64,000 nt of DNA from Dictyobacter formicarum (GTDB lineage Bacteria; Chloroflexota; Ktedonobacteria; Ktedonobacterales; Ktedonobacteraceae): contig NZ_BNJJ01000011.1 in assembly GCF_016587435.1 (NCBI RefSeq), forward strand, positions 248,001 to 312,000, given 5' to 3'. Made by a program: the position numbers and the translations under genes. The notes beneath the pieces are model-generated. The model was not told where the DNA came from and did not search any database. It saw only the letters and a program-made list of their open reading frames with translations. Positions 53,769-62,458 of this stretch are shown here, in pieces (position 1 is the first letter of the stretch; every line of letters starts with the position of its first letter).

Positions 53769-53962
53769 TGTCATCTGCCTTCTGACAAACACCCTTGCGA
53801 AGTCAGGGCGTGCGCATACAACTGCATTGTCAGGCCAAAAATTATTATCTACATCATCTATTTGCACATCCATATTATAGCACTCGATATGAGCCTCTCG
53901 ACAAAATTTACGGCAGCAAATCAGCTCCAAATAAAGGTTCCCTACATATACCTTCCATAAAC

Positions 53963-54006
53963 CACGAAACGGCAAAATTGTAGGCGTACAGTTTTACCGT
54001 TTCGTG
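53963..54006 (-). terminator. inverted repeat after the SDR gene
   Basis: CACGAAACGG (53963-53972) pairs perfectly with CCGTTTCGTG (53997-54006), with a further CAAAA/GTTTT inner stem after one bulge. It separates the SDR from the P450 gene. No long T-run follows. Confidence 0.6.
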
Positions 54007-54016
54007 TTGCAGGCTA

Positions 54017-54793
54017 TTACCAGGCGGTTGAGCCACCATCGACTACGACGGTCTGGCCGGTCATATAGGCCGCCGCGGGCGAGGCCAGAAAGACCATCAC
54101 GCCTTTGATATCTTCGGCACGACCAAAGCGGGCCAGAGGAATATCAGCCAGCATGGCTTCTCCGTAACGCTCCAGTAGAGCATTCGACATTCGCGTGGGG
54201 AACCAGCCCGGGGCGATGGCGTTGACGGTAATACCATATCGAGCCCAGCTGGTTGCCAGATCGCGCGTCATGTTGATAACCGCAGCTTTACTGGCATGAT
54301 AACCAACTACCTGCATATACTTAGGATTCCCTCCTATCAGGCCCGCCACCGAGGCAATGTTGATGATCTTGCCACCCTGACCACGGGCGATCATGCTGCG
54401 TCCTACCTGCTGACTCATCATAAATGTGCCTTTGATATTGACATCTATGACCTGCTGGAATTTTTCTAGCGGCATGTCTTCCGCCGGCGCACCCCAGGTA
54501 GCTCCGCTATTGTTGACCAGAATATCGATGGCGCCAAACTTTTCCTGTGTGGCTTCAACAACATGCTCGACATCGCTAAGCTTTGTGACATCGCATGCCA
54601 GAGCCAACGCATGACCGCCATTGGCTTCTATCTCTCGCTGCACTTCTTCACAAGCAACCAGCTTACGTGAGCAGAGCACGACATTCGCGCCCGCATCTGA
54701 AAGCGCCTGCGCAAAATATTGACCCAGGCCACGCCCACCGCCAGTAATAATAGCGGTTTTGCCATCCAGGCGAAATAAATCCAATGTACTCAA
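54017..54793 (-). CDS. SDR family oxidoreductase
   Basis: 258 residues from TTG 54793, which has AGAGGAGG 6 nt upstream; the longer frame to 55015 overlaps a divergent gene. The Rossmann fold starts IITGGGRGLGQYFAQAL (T-G-x3-G-x-G), then ILVNNSG and the Ser-Tyr-Lys active site (IINIASVAGL, VGYHASKAAV). It ends TGQTVVVDGGSTAW, typical of gluconate 5-dehydrogenase/3-oxoacyl-ACP reductase-like members with NADP(H). Substrate unknown. A P450 gene lies downstream after a terminator; a shared oxidation pathway is possible. Confidence 0.92.
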   Translation of the reverse strand: MSTLDLFRLDGKTAIITGGGRGLGQYFAQALSDAGANVVLCSRKLVACEEVQREIEANGGHALALACDVTKLSDVEHVVEATQEKFGAIDILVNNSGATWGAPAEDMPLEKFQQVIDVNIKGTFMMSQQVGRSMIARGQGGKIINIASVAGLIGGNPKYMQVVGYHASKAAVINMTRDLATSWARYGITVNAIAPGWFPTRMSNALLERYGEAMLADIPLARFGRAEDIKGVMVFLASPAAAYMTGQTVVVDGGSTAW

Positions 54794-54994
54794 TTTAAAC
54801 CTCCTCTGGCACAAATGGTTGTTAGTGAAAGCTTCCATGCTATCATGTGCATAAAAACTCCTTCGTTCTTCAGTTTGCGATTCATGACCCAAGCATGCTA
54901 TCATCACTGTAACACATACCTGAGATTTTATCCGCTTATCGTTACCATAAGGAGTTTTTTTATTACTACCAATAATATTAAAATACAATTTACG

Positions 54995-56413
54995 ATGGGC
55001 GAGGAGGATCGCCATCGGCTGGAAGGTCTTCCCTGGGATATCCAGCTAGAGGAGTGGGAAAGGCATGGGGTGCCGGTGCTGGTGGTGCGACGCGGCGACT
55101 CTCGCCATCCGGTGATTTTCGTTGAGCGGCAAGGAGCACGCTATGCGATTAAAGAGACCACTCCACGCATGGCAGAGCGCGAGATCCGGAATCTGCAAGA
55201 GATTGAACAGAGAGGCATTCCTGCCTTGAGTCCAATTGGGACGGTGCTAGTATCGGCGCCGCCGATCGCGATTGAGGTACCCGGCTTAAAAGGCATGCGC
55301 CAGTATATCAGTGGAGATCGCGGCTATACCGTCACGCGCCTGGCGCCCCGGGTGGTTCCGCATGTGTTGCTCTATCGTTTGCCATTAACCAAACGCACCA
55401 AGCAACGTATGCTCTCAGCCGTCGCTGTCCTGATGGTTGAGCTACATGAACATGGCGTCTATTGGGGCGATCCTTCGCTGGCCAATGCATTGATTCGCAT
55501 CGATGGGAAACAGATTCTCTCGATTATGGCCGATGCCGAAACTGTAGAGCTTTTTCCGGGACCCATCAGCGAAGGGCTGCGCGAACAAGATCTGGCCCAG
55601 TTTGGTGAATCGCTGGCCTGGCAGGCTGAAGATTTACGACAGGCTAAAGGATTGCCAGAAGATGTGCAGGTACTGGACGATGCCGACTATCGGTATTTTT
55701 GTCAGCGCTATCGCACGGTGCGCCGTGAGCATTCTCGCGTCACGGGTCCGCATGATCTCAATACAATCTATCATACGCAGCGCCTGTTCCGCGCCATGGG
55801 AGATTGGAGAGATGTTCTGGCGGAAAAGGCCAGCAGCGCTATGCATCAGATTACACCAATCTTGCCTGGCTGGTACCAGCAGACTATCTATGAGTTGCTC
55901 CACGTTACCATTCCACGCGCCTATGCGCGGCGTTTCTACAATTTGATCGTCGGACACCAGGCGATTATGAGCAAGAACGAACAGCGCGAAGTTAGTATTG
56001 AGGAGGCGGCCCAGGATTGGTACGAGAAATACCACTTGCCGACTATTCTGATGCTGCGCCAGCGCTTGACGAGCGAGCAGGATCCGATGCAGGCTTACTT
56101 TGCCATTATGCAGCATAAATGGGAAATGAGCTTGAAAGCGGGCTACGAGATTCCCTTAGATGAGGCTATTCTGGACTGGGAACTACAAACAGCCCAGACG
56201 GGAAAGCTGGGTCCGGTCGATCCCGCTGCCATTGCTACTTGGTGGCGACATCGTCAACCAGTGGCAACGGTGCTGGAGCCCCCGATGATCGAGAGTGAAG
56301 ATTTAGATCCTCTACTCTCAACCGCTGAACGTCCTCTGGTTCACATGGATTTGCCGCAACTGGAGCAAGAATTGCCGAAAATCTTGCACAAAGAGAACGA
56401 GGATGAAGAGTAG
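54995..56413 (+). CDS. WaaP/RIO-like kinase with DUF4032-type C-terminus
   Basis: 472 residues from ATG 54995. The frame can be read from 54815, but the upstream part is not protein-like and overlaps the SDR leader; the ATG itself has no good binding site. The N-terminal half resembles the lipopolysaccharide-kinase/RIO fold: FVERQGARYAIKETT (ATP lysine), VELHEHGVYWGDPSLANALI (catalytic loop with Asp and Asn) and IMADAETVELFPGP (metal Asp, D-x-E). The C-terminal half is helical (DUF4032-like) with an acidic end. Substrate is unknown: a phosphorylated sugar, lipid or protein. A related family is widespread in Actinobacteria. Confidence 0.78.
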   Translation: MGEEDRHRLEGLPWDIQLEEWERHGVPVLVVRRGDSRHPVIFVERQGARYAIKETTPRMAEREIRNLQEIEQRGIPALSPIGTVLVSAPPIAIEVPGLKGMRQYISGDRGYTVTRLAPRVVPHVLLYRLPLTKRTKQRMLSAVAVLMVELHEHGVYWGDPSLANALIRIDGKQILSIMADAETVELFPGPISEGLREQDLAQFGESLAWQAEDLRQAKGLPEDVQVLDDADYRYFCQRYRTVRREHSRVTGPHDLNTIYHTQRLFRAMGDWRDVLAEKASSAMHQITPILPGWYQQTIYELLHVTIPRAYARRFYNLIVGHQAIMSKNEQREVSIEEAAQDWYEKYHLPTILMLRQRLTSEQDPMQAYFAIMQHKWEMSLKAGYEIPLDEAILDWELQTAQTGKLGPVDPAAIATWWRHRQPVATVLEPPMIESEDLDPLLSTAERPLVHMDLPQLEQELPKILHKENEDEE

Positions 56414-56428
56414 CATTTTCGAGCGGGA

Positions 56429-56463
56429 AGGACAGAAGCAGGGCTTTCCCCTGCTTCTGTCCT
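56429..56463. terminator. terminator between the DUF4032 gene and recA
   Basis: AGGACAGAAGCAGGG (56429-56443) pairs perfectly with its complement at 56449-56463 over a 5-nt loop, followed by ACAGTTTTCTTCTTTTC. It sits between convergent genes. Confidence 0.85.
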
Positions 56464-56510
56464 ACAGTTTTCTTCTTTTCTGTTGCTCTTATGGTTAAGA
56501 CGAAAAGAGA

Positions 56511-57641
56511 TTAGATCTCTTCATCGGCACCAGCTTCAGCCAGGGCTATCTCTTCGGCATCATCCTCTTCCTCGACCCCTTCAGCTTCTGCCGCCTTGAA
56601 GGCCAGGATGTTGCCACGGATCTGGTCTTCGATGGCGATCGCCACATCGCTATTCTGGCGCAAAAATTCTTTGGCGTTTTCACGGCCCTGACCCAGGCGA
56701 ATATCGCCGACAGTAAACCAGGCACCGCTCTTCTTCACCAGGCCCATCTCAAGACCCAGGTCGATCAAGCCACCCTCGCGCGAAATACCTTCGCTATACA
56801 TGATATCGAACTCGGCAGTCCTGAAAGGTGGAGCCACCTTGTTCTTTATCACGCGCACGCGGGTACGGTTACCGACAACATCCTGGCCCTGCTTGATGGA
56901 ATCGGTACGGCGAATGTCCAGACGTACCGAGGCATAGAATTTGAGGGCTTTACCACCAGCAGTGGTCTCTGGATTACCAAACATCACGCCAATCTTTTCG
57001 CGCAACTGGTTGGTGAAGATCACGGTCGTGTGGGAATTATTAATCGCACCAGTCAACTTACGCAGCGCATGGCTCATCAAACGTGCCTGCAGGCCGACGT
57101 GAGAGTCGCCCATCTCGCCTTCAATTTCGGCGCGTGGAGTCAGAGCGGCAACCGAGTCGACAACGACTACGTCAATAGCATTACTGCGTACCAGCGAGTC
57201 AACAATTTCCAGCGCCTGTTCACCATTATCTGGCTGCGAGATCAGAAGGTTGTTGGTATCTACCCCCAATTTGGCTGCGTATGAAGGGTCAAGAGCATGC
57301 TCGGCATCAACAAAGGCGGCGAAACCACCTGCTCGTTGAGCATTTGCAATAATATGCAAACACAGCGTCGTCTTACCAGAAGACTCAGGACCATAAATCT
57401 CAGTAATACGTCCACGTGGCACACCACCAATACCTAATGCCAGGTCAAGAGCGATTGAGCCGGAAGGAATAGATTCGATCTGGACTTTGGCTGCATCTCC
57501 AAGTTTCATAATCGAACCTTTACCAAAGCGTCGCTCGATCTGATTCAAAGCCAGATCGATCGCCTTTTCACGATCGCTCATCCCAGCTGTATTGGTGCTA
57601 CTGGCTGCTGCTGCGTTTTTGTCCTTCTTGCTTATTGCCAT
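56511..57641 (-). CDS. recA: recombinase RecA
   Basis: 376 residues with all RecA marks: Walker A GPESSGKT (84-91), Walker [11 protein letters not shown], the L1/L2 DNA-binding loops ([32 protein letters not shown]) and an acidic C-terminal tail rich in E and D ([19 protein letters not shown]). RecA forms filaments on single-stranded DNA, promotes strand exchange and triggers LexA cleavage. Start ATG 57641. It is not followed by recX on this strand. A possible LexA site and promoter lie upstream. Confidence 0.98.
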   Translation of the reverse strand: MAISKKDKNAAAASSTNTAGMSDREKAIDLALNQIERRFGKGSIMKLGDAAKVQIESIPSGSIALDLALGIGGVPRGRITEIYGPESSGKTTLCLHIIANAQRAGGFAAFVDAEHALDPSYAAKLGVDTNNLLISQPDNGEQALEIVDSLVRSNAIDVVVVDSVAALTPRAEIEGEMGDSHVGLQARLMSHALRKLTGAINNSHTTVIFTNQLREKIGVMFGNPETTAGGKALKFYASVRLDIRRTDSIKQGQDVVGNRTRVRVIKNKVAPPFRTAEFDIMYSEGISREGGLIDLGLEMGLVKKSGAWFTVGDIRLGQGRENAKEFLRQNSDVAIAIEDQIRGNILAFKAAEAEGVEEEDDAEEIALAEAGADEEI

Positions 57642-57877
57642 GTTTCACTTTAACAAAGTATAGAGACGGTATCTATGGAACTATGCCATATTCCCAGGAG
57701 CTATACTCTGCCTTCCTCCTTTTTTCAATCCTCTCAAAGGGCTGCAATTCTCAATAAAGTATGCTTAACAGAGCAACACATGGCAAACAGATGTCTGCAA
57801 TAGGATAATGGCCATGGCGCTCTTGTGAATGTTCCTACAAAATAACTATTCTTTAACAAAGGCAAAAAGTCGGAAAT

Positions 57878-57923
57878 AGATTATGTGTTTTTCTATTTTC
57901 CGTGCAAAGTAGAACAAGTGTAC
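57878..57923 (-). promoter_or_regulatory. candidate recA promoter with LexA-like box
   Basis: On the minus strand GTACACTTGTTC (57923-57912) matches the Gram-positive SOS box GAACnnnnGTTC except one base. It is followed by TTGCAC (57907-57902), 18 bp and TAATCT (57883-57878). It is 237 bp before the recA ATG. The assignment rests on short matches. Confidence 0.35.
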
Positions 57924-58010
57924 CACGAGGCAATACATGTGTCAAGTTGTTTAAAGACTCGCTCTATAGCCGACGACGGTGGTCAAAAATGGAGAAAAAT
58001 ATCATACAAG

Positions 58011-58039
58011 CAAGGGATGCTCGATTGAGACATCCCTTG
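58011..58039. terminator. terminator of the dnaX-ybaB-recR operon
   Basis: CAAGGGATG (58011-58019) pairs perfectly with CATCCCTTG (58031-58039), loop of 11. Leftwards it is followed by CTTGTATGATATTTTTC, and it starts 5 bp after the recR stop codon. Confidence 0.75.
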
Positions 58040-58043
58040 TATT

Positions 58044-58652
58044 TTATATTTCGCGACGGCCTTCGAGAGCTCGACTGAGCGTGCCCTCATCGGCGTATTC
58101 AAGGTCACTGCCCAGCGAGAGGCCACGTGCCAGCGTTGTCACGCGCACTGGTGTCGCGATCCCATTCTTGATGTCGTCTTTTATGACGCCTGCTGTGTAG
58201 TCGCCCTCAAAACTCGGGTTAGTAGCCAGAATGATTTCTCGCACATTGCCAGCAGCGAGGCGTTTAAGAAGTTCATCAATACGAATATCCTTACGCCCGA
58301 TACCCTCTAGCGGCGAGAGTGCACCATGCAAGACGTGGTACAGGCCCTTGTAGACGCCTGTTTTTTCTAAGGCCAGAACGTCGAGAGGCTCTTCAACCAC
58401 ACAGATACAATCCTGGTCACGACTCGGGTTGCTACAAATAGGACACGGATCGGTCTCAGTTATATTATAACAACGCGAGCAGTAGATAATGCTCTCTTTG
58501 AGGCGCAAGATAGCCTCGGCCAGGCGACGAGCCTGATCATTGGGGCTACGTAAAATGAAAAAGGTCAGACGTTGCGCCGTTTTTACGCCGACCCCTGGCA
58601 GCTTCGAGAGTTCTTCAACTAACGCTGCCACCGGAGCTGCGACATCACTCAT
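58044..58652 (-). CDS. recR: recombination mediator RecR
   Basis: 202 residues. A helix-hairpin-helix start (LSKLPGVGVKTAQRLTFFIL), a four-cysteine zinc finger (CSRCYNITETDPCPICSNPS) and a Toprim domain (CVVEEPLDVLALEKTGVYKG ... ATNPSFEGDYTAG) are present. RecR works with RecO/RecF to load RecA on gapped DNA. It begins 2 bp after the ybaB stop, in the conserved dnaX-ybaB-recR order. Confidence 0.98.
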   Translation of the reverse strand: MSDVAAPVAALVEELSKLPGVGVKTAQRLTFFILRSPNDQARRLAEAILRLKESIIYCSRCYNITETDPCPICSNPSRDQDCICVVEEPLDVLALEKTGVYKGLYHVLHGALSPLEGIGRKDIRIDELLKRLAAGNVREIILATNPSFEGDYTAGVIKDDIKNGIATPVRVTTLARGLSLGSDLEYADEGTLSRALEGRREI

Positions 58653-58654
58653 TT

Positions 58655-58951
58655 TTAAAACAATCCAGGAATTTTCATTCCACCAGTGGCGCCGGAGACA
58701 AGCTTCTGCTGCGCATCCGTCACGCGATCGTGCGCGTCTTTGGCAGCCGCCTTCACCATTACCTCTAGCTCTTCGATATCATCTGCACTAAATGCTTCGG
58801 GATCTACTTTGACTTCGGTGATTTCATACTTGCCGCTCATAGTGATGGTAACGGCACCACCGCCAGCGGTACCGGTAAACAGGGTGGCTTCCAGCTCTTC
58901 CTGCATCTTCATCAACTTCTGCTGCATTTTTTGAATTTCGCGCATGTTCAT
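58655..58951 (-). CDS. ybaB: YbaB/EbfC nucleoid-associated protein
   Basis: 98 residues. Pattern of the YbaB family: IQKMQQKLMKMQEELEATLF with a coiled helix, then GGGAVTITMSGKYEITEVKV and the helix DIEELEVMVKAAAKDAHDRV. Small dimeric DNA-binding protein, here between dnaX and recR. Start ATG with GGAG upstream; 16 bp after dnaX. Confidence 0.97.
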   Translation of the reverse strand: MNMREIQKMQQKLMKMQEELEATLFTGTAGGGAVTITMSGKYEITEVKVDPEAFSADDIEELEVMVKAAAKDAHDRVTDAQQKLVSGATGGMKIPGLF

Positions 58952-58967
58952 GTAAACGAAAACTCCT

Positions 58968-61076
58968 TTATTTTGGGTGTATTTCTTTGATTTCTGCTTT
59001 AAACATACGAATAACTTCAGTTACAACCGGATTACTTTCCGCATGTTGCTTGATGCTGTGCAAATGTGTTCCGTTATTTGCAGGCGTCTTTGTAGTATTC
59101 TCTCTCACAGCTTCGCTTCTGGCAAGTGGCGGAGCACTGGTCTTCACCGGCTCAGCAGGCGCGGTGGCCTGGGGAGGCGGGGGCGGCGCAGGTCGCGCTG
59201 CTACCGTCTGCTGCATCTCCGGTTCCGGCGCCGACGGTTTTGGCTGTGTTGACTGCTTGGGCGCAACTGGCGACTCAGCGCGAGAGCGCTGGGCGGATGG
59301 CTGCGACGGCGCTACACCTGGTCGTGGAAAGGTTGGGATTGAGACGTTGGCATTGGGAGGTAACAAACGAATATTGCACTCGGTCTTTAACTCGACCTTG
59401 AGCGCCCAGCGAATAGAATCATAGTAGTTATCGTTCTGCAACGTCTTATAATGGAAGTCCATATTGGCCTTGCAGACTACAACCGGTAACTGGCTGGTCC
59501 CTTCGACACCCAGAACGACATATCCACCCAGTAAGGCCGCTATCTTCGGGCCGTCAGCACGGGTGCGTACGCGCCTGCGTATCATCTCCCATTTTTCTTT
59601 CACATCTGACAAAGTTAGAGTCGGCGCATCATAAACCGGTTCGCTCTCATCGACTACCGGCTCCTCAACAACAGGAGTGGACATAGCCGGGATCGCCGCT
59701 TTGACCTCGACAGGCTCAGGAGCAGGTGTCGGCTCAAACTTTGCAGTACCAGGCGCATCAGGAACTACCTGTGCCGGGACGCTGGTCATCTGAGGCTCAG
59801 CAGGTCTGGACGCGGGTGGCGTATTACTCTTTACCTCTGTCCTGGCTGGTGTTCGATACTCAGCATCGGGAGTTGCCGTGTAAGAGGCCGCTGGCGTAGC
59901 TACGCGTGGACGAGCCGGAACCTGCGCAGGTGCATTCGGTCGTGCCGGAGCGGCCGCGGCCGATAAGCCTGTGCCATCCTGAGCACGGCGATGCAATTCA
60001 ACACATGCCAGAAAAGCCAGTTCCAGTCCCAGTTGTGGAGTTCCCTGTCCCTTCTGCATAAGCTCATTCTGCGCGAAGGCGCGCGCGCACTCGGTCAATT
60101 CCTCTAAGCCAAAATATTGTGCGGCCTGCTGGATGTCTTTGATCTCGTCCTCTGTATTGTCCAGAATCTCGCTAATATTCGCGCCGGCCTTGGACAACAT
60201 CATCGCACGCCAGAACTCTGCAACCTGTGTATTGATCTGGCGCAGGTCGGCTCCTGCTTCAGATAGTTCATTGATGAGATGGAGGCCAGCAGCACTATCC
60301 ATGTTAGCCACATGCAGGATTAATTTCTGGATCGCCTGAGGATCAGCCACGCCCAACATAGCTTGAATCTGCTCCAGGGTAATCACGTGGCCGCAGTAGG
60401 CAATGGCCTGATCTAACAGGCTCAGGGCATCGCGCATACCACCGGCAGCGGCGCGGGCAATTAGTTCGGCCGCCCCGGCCTGCAGGTCGACCTGCTCTTG
60501 TTGCGCCACATAATGTAAGCGGCTCACTAGCTGGCGCAGGCTAAAGCGTTTAAAATCGAAACGCTGACAGCGAGACAGCACGGTTGGCAACATTTTATGC
60601 ACATCAGTGGTCGCCATCACAAATACGGCATGAGCTGGTGGTTCCTCAAGAGTCTTTAGCAGAGCATTGAAGGCCTCGGTCGTCAGCATATGTGCTTCGT
60701 CCAGGATGTAGACCTTATATTTGCCGGTAGCGGGCGGCATCATGACTTTTTCGCGTAATTCGCGGATGCTATCAATGCCGCGATTAGAAGCCGCATCTAT
60801 TTCTGATACATTAAAGGAGCTACCATTCGTAATTTCACGACATTGCTCGCATTGATTACAGGGTTCACCGTTTTGGGGGTTGAGGCAATTAATGGTCTTA
60901 GCCAGGAGGCGGGCCATACTCGTCTTGCCAGTACCCCTTGGTCCAGTGAAGAGGTATGCATGTGCAAGGTTACCGCTGCTGAGCGCATTCTTGAGAGTAC
61001 GGATAACAGGCTCTTGACCAACAAGATCGCCAAAGGTCTGAGAGCGCCATTTACGGTAGAGTGATTGTGAGGCCAT
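58968..61076 (-). CDS. dnaX: DNA polymerase III subunit gamma/tau
   Basis: 702 residues. The AAA+ clamp-loader core is complete: Walker A GPRGTGKTSMA (about 45-55), a zinc site (CLNPQNGEPCNQCEQC), Walker B VYILDEAHML and sensor 1 ATTDVHKMLPTVLSRC. A Pro/Ala-rich linker of over 200 residues precedes a C-terminal tau-like region (KEKWEMIRRRVRTRADGPKI). No frameshift signal for a shorter gamma form is obvious. Start ATG with GGGAG 8 nt upstream. First gene of the dnaX-ybaB-recR operon, immediately downstream of the SRP RNA. Confidence 0.97.
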   Translation of the reverse strand: MASQSLYRKWRSQTFGDLVGQEPVIRTLKNALSSGNLAHAYLFTGPRGTGKTSMARLLAKTINCLNPQNGEPCNQCEQCREITNGSSFNVSEIDAASNRGIDSIRELREKVMMPPATGKYKVYILDEAHMLTTEAFNALLKTLEEPPAHAVFVMATTDVHKMLPTVLSRCQRFDFKRFSLRQLVSRLHYVAQQEQVDLQAGAAELIARAAAGGMRDALSLLDQAIAYCGHVITLEQIQAMLGVADPQAIQKLILHVANMDSAAGLHLINELSEAGADLRQINTQVAEFWRAMMLSKAGANISEILDNTEDEIKDIQQAAQYFGLEELTECARAFAQNELMQKGQGTPQLGLELAFLACVELHRRAQDGTGLSAAAAPARPNAPAQVPARPRVATPAASYTATPDAEYRTPARTEVKSNTPPASRPAEPQMTSVPAQVVPDAPGTAKFEPTPAPEPVEVKAAIPAMSTPVVEEPVVDESEPVYDAPTLTLSDVKEKWEMIRRRVRTRADGPKIAALLGGYVVLGVEGTSQLPVVVCKANMDFHYKTLQNDNYYDSIRWALKVELKTECNIRLLPPNANVSIPTFPRPGVAPSQPSAQRSRAESPVAPKQSTQPKPSAPEPEMQQTVAARPAPPPPPQATAPAEPVKTSAPPLARSEAVRENTTKTPANNGTHLHSIKQHAESNPVVTEVIRMFKAEIKEIHPK

Positions 61077-61163
61077 ATTCTTTACTCCCGCCTATGTGTC
61101 CTCATGACGGGCCACGAGCCCACCCGCTGCCAGAAGAGTAGATGACACGCTTGACATAGAAAA

Positions 61164-61322
61164 CCGATTTTCTCCCGGTCCTGCCGGTTAGCGCAATCAG
61201 GAACCCCTACGTCACCCAGAGAGGTCCATTTACCGTTGCTTCCTCACGGACCTAGCGGAGTTCACAAACATCTGCCGCGCAGGACCCGATCACGCCAACC
61301 GACAGGACCGGAAGAAAATCGG
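61164..61322 (-). ncRNA. ffs: signal recognition particle RNA (4.5S/SRP type)
   Basis: Read on the minus strand the ends pair over about 35 positions (CCGATTTTCT... with ...AGAAAATCGG) with only wobble differences. The tip carries the SRP core: GGTCC, a GTGA tetraloop in place of the usual GGAA, then GGAAGCA, that is TCC-GTGA-GGA-AGCA. It binds Ffh in the SRP. Length is ~159 nt, longer than the 4.5S RNA but without a clear Alu domain. Its place just upstream of dnaX is common in bacteria. The exact ends are judged from pairing. Confidence 0.85.
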
Positions 61323-61392
61323 TCCATCCCACTGGAAGTTTTTTCTTTTCCCTCGTGGGATGAACCCATTTTACATCTGATTGGAACAGTTG

Positions 61393-62268
61393 TCAAGAGA
61401 TATAGCGACCAATTAAGAGGTTATATTTCTCTTTGACTTCGGCCGGGATGAGGGCGGGATCGGTCATGATGGTTGAGGCCAGGGCGTGCTCGCATGTGCA
61501 CTCTTGCGCGCTACGATCAGCCGGCAGTTTCTGCGCTACTTTTTGCAGAATACGCTTGGCATTCTCGATATTGGCGCTCAAGTTCCCCACGACCATATCC
61601 ACTGAAACGCTCTCCTCCGACTCATACCAGCAATCATAGTCGGTGACACAGGCGATAATGGCATAACATAACTCGGCCTCGCGGGCCAGTTTGGCCTCGG
61701 GTAAAGCTGTCATGCCAATGATATCCATCCCTAGTTTGCGATAGACATTGGATTCCGCTTTTGTTGAGAAAAGCGGCCCTTCCATACATACATAGGTACC
61801 GCCCTGATGCACGTTGACATTATCCAGCTCGCGCGCCGACTCCAGGAGCAATGAACCGAGCGTAGGACAAAAAGGCTCAGCAAAGGAGCAATGGACGACT
61901 ACGCCACCCTCATAGAAACTCTTCACGCGATCTTTGGTGCGATCGAAAAGCTGATCAGGAATGACCAGATCACGCGGTGCAATATCCTCACGCAGGCTAC
62001 CCACAGCGCTAACAGAGATCACCCACTCCACACCTAAACTTTTCAGTGCCCAGATGTTAGCGCGTGAAGGCACTTCCGACGGATTGAGGCGATGACCGCG
62101 GCCATGCCGGGGCAAGAATGCCATTGAGACACCTGACACCTTACCAATAGTGATCACATCGCTTGGATCACCAAAGGGAGTCTGAATTCTGACCTCTTCT
62201 ACCTCGGTCATGTTCTCCATATGATAAAGACCACTACCGCCTATCACCCCAATCTTAGCCTGTGGCAT
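61393..62268 (-). CDS. mtnP: S-methyl-5'-thioadenosine phosphorylase
   Basis: 291 residues. Marks of the PNP/MTAP family: IGVIGGSGLYHM at the start, FLPRHGRGHRLNPSEVPSRANI, VISVSAVGSLRE, YVCMEGPLFSTKAES and IGMTALPEAKLAREAELCYA with the substrate-binding TDYDCW. It phosphorolyses methylthioadenosine to adenine and methylthioribose-1-phosphate in methionine salvage. Start ATG with AAGGAGG 8 nt upstream. It is separated from tyrS by two hairpins and read on the same strand. Confidence 0.97.
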   Translation of the reverse strand: MPQAKIGVIGGSGLYHMENMTEVEEVRIQTPFGDPSDVITIGKVSGVSMAFLPRHGRGHRLNPSEVPSRANIWALKSLGVEWVISVSAVGSLREDIAPRDLVIPDQLFDRTKDRVKSFYEGGVVVHCSFAEPFCPTLGSLLLESARELDNVNVHQGGTYVCMEGPLFSTKAESNVYRKLGMDIIGMTALPEAKLAREAELCYAIIACVTDYDCWYESEESVSVDMVVGNLSANIENAKRILQKVAQKLPADRSAQECTCEHALASTIMTDPALIPAEVKEKYNLLIGRYIS

Positions 62269-62328
62269 AGGAAGTCCTCCTTAAACCGAATGTGTGCGAT
62301 TCGCATAACAATGTGAGTCGCAGTGCCT

Positions 62329-62358
62329 GCCCGCAAGCAGGCACTGCGAGCCCGAGCG
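62329..62358. terminator. 12-bp perfect stem-loop upstream of mtnP
   Basis: CGCAGTGCCTGC (62329-62340) pairs with GCAGGCACTGCG (62347-62358), loop CCGCAA. Rightwards, after AGCCCGAGCGG, seven T follow. It lies in the mtnP leader, 61 bp before the start. Confidence 0.55.
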
Positions 62359-62366
62359 GTTTTTTT

Positions 62367-62405
62367 ATTTCTATAGTGCAAAAGCACATTTTGCACTATA
62401 GAAAT
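62367..62405. repeat. 17-bp perfect inverted repeat between tyrS and mtnP
   Basis: ATTTCTATAGTGCAAAA (62367-62383) pairs perfectly with 62389-62405 across GCACA. Neither side has a T-run in the tyrS direction, so it looks like an mRNA-end or regulatory hairpin rather than a classical terminator. It starts 54 bp after the tyrS stop. Confidence 0.65.
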
Positions 62406-62458
62406 GGTATCTGACTTCCATGACGATGGGAATCCTACGCTCTTGATAAACAAGCACA

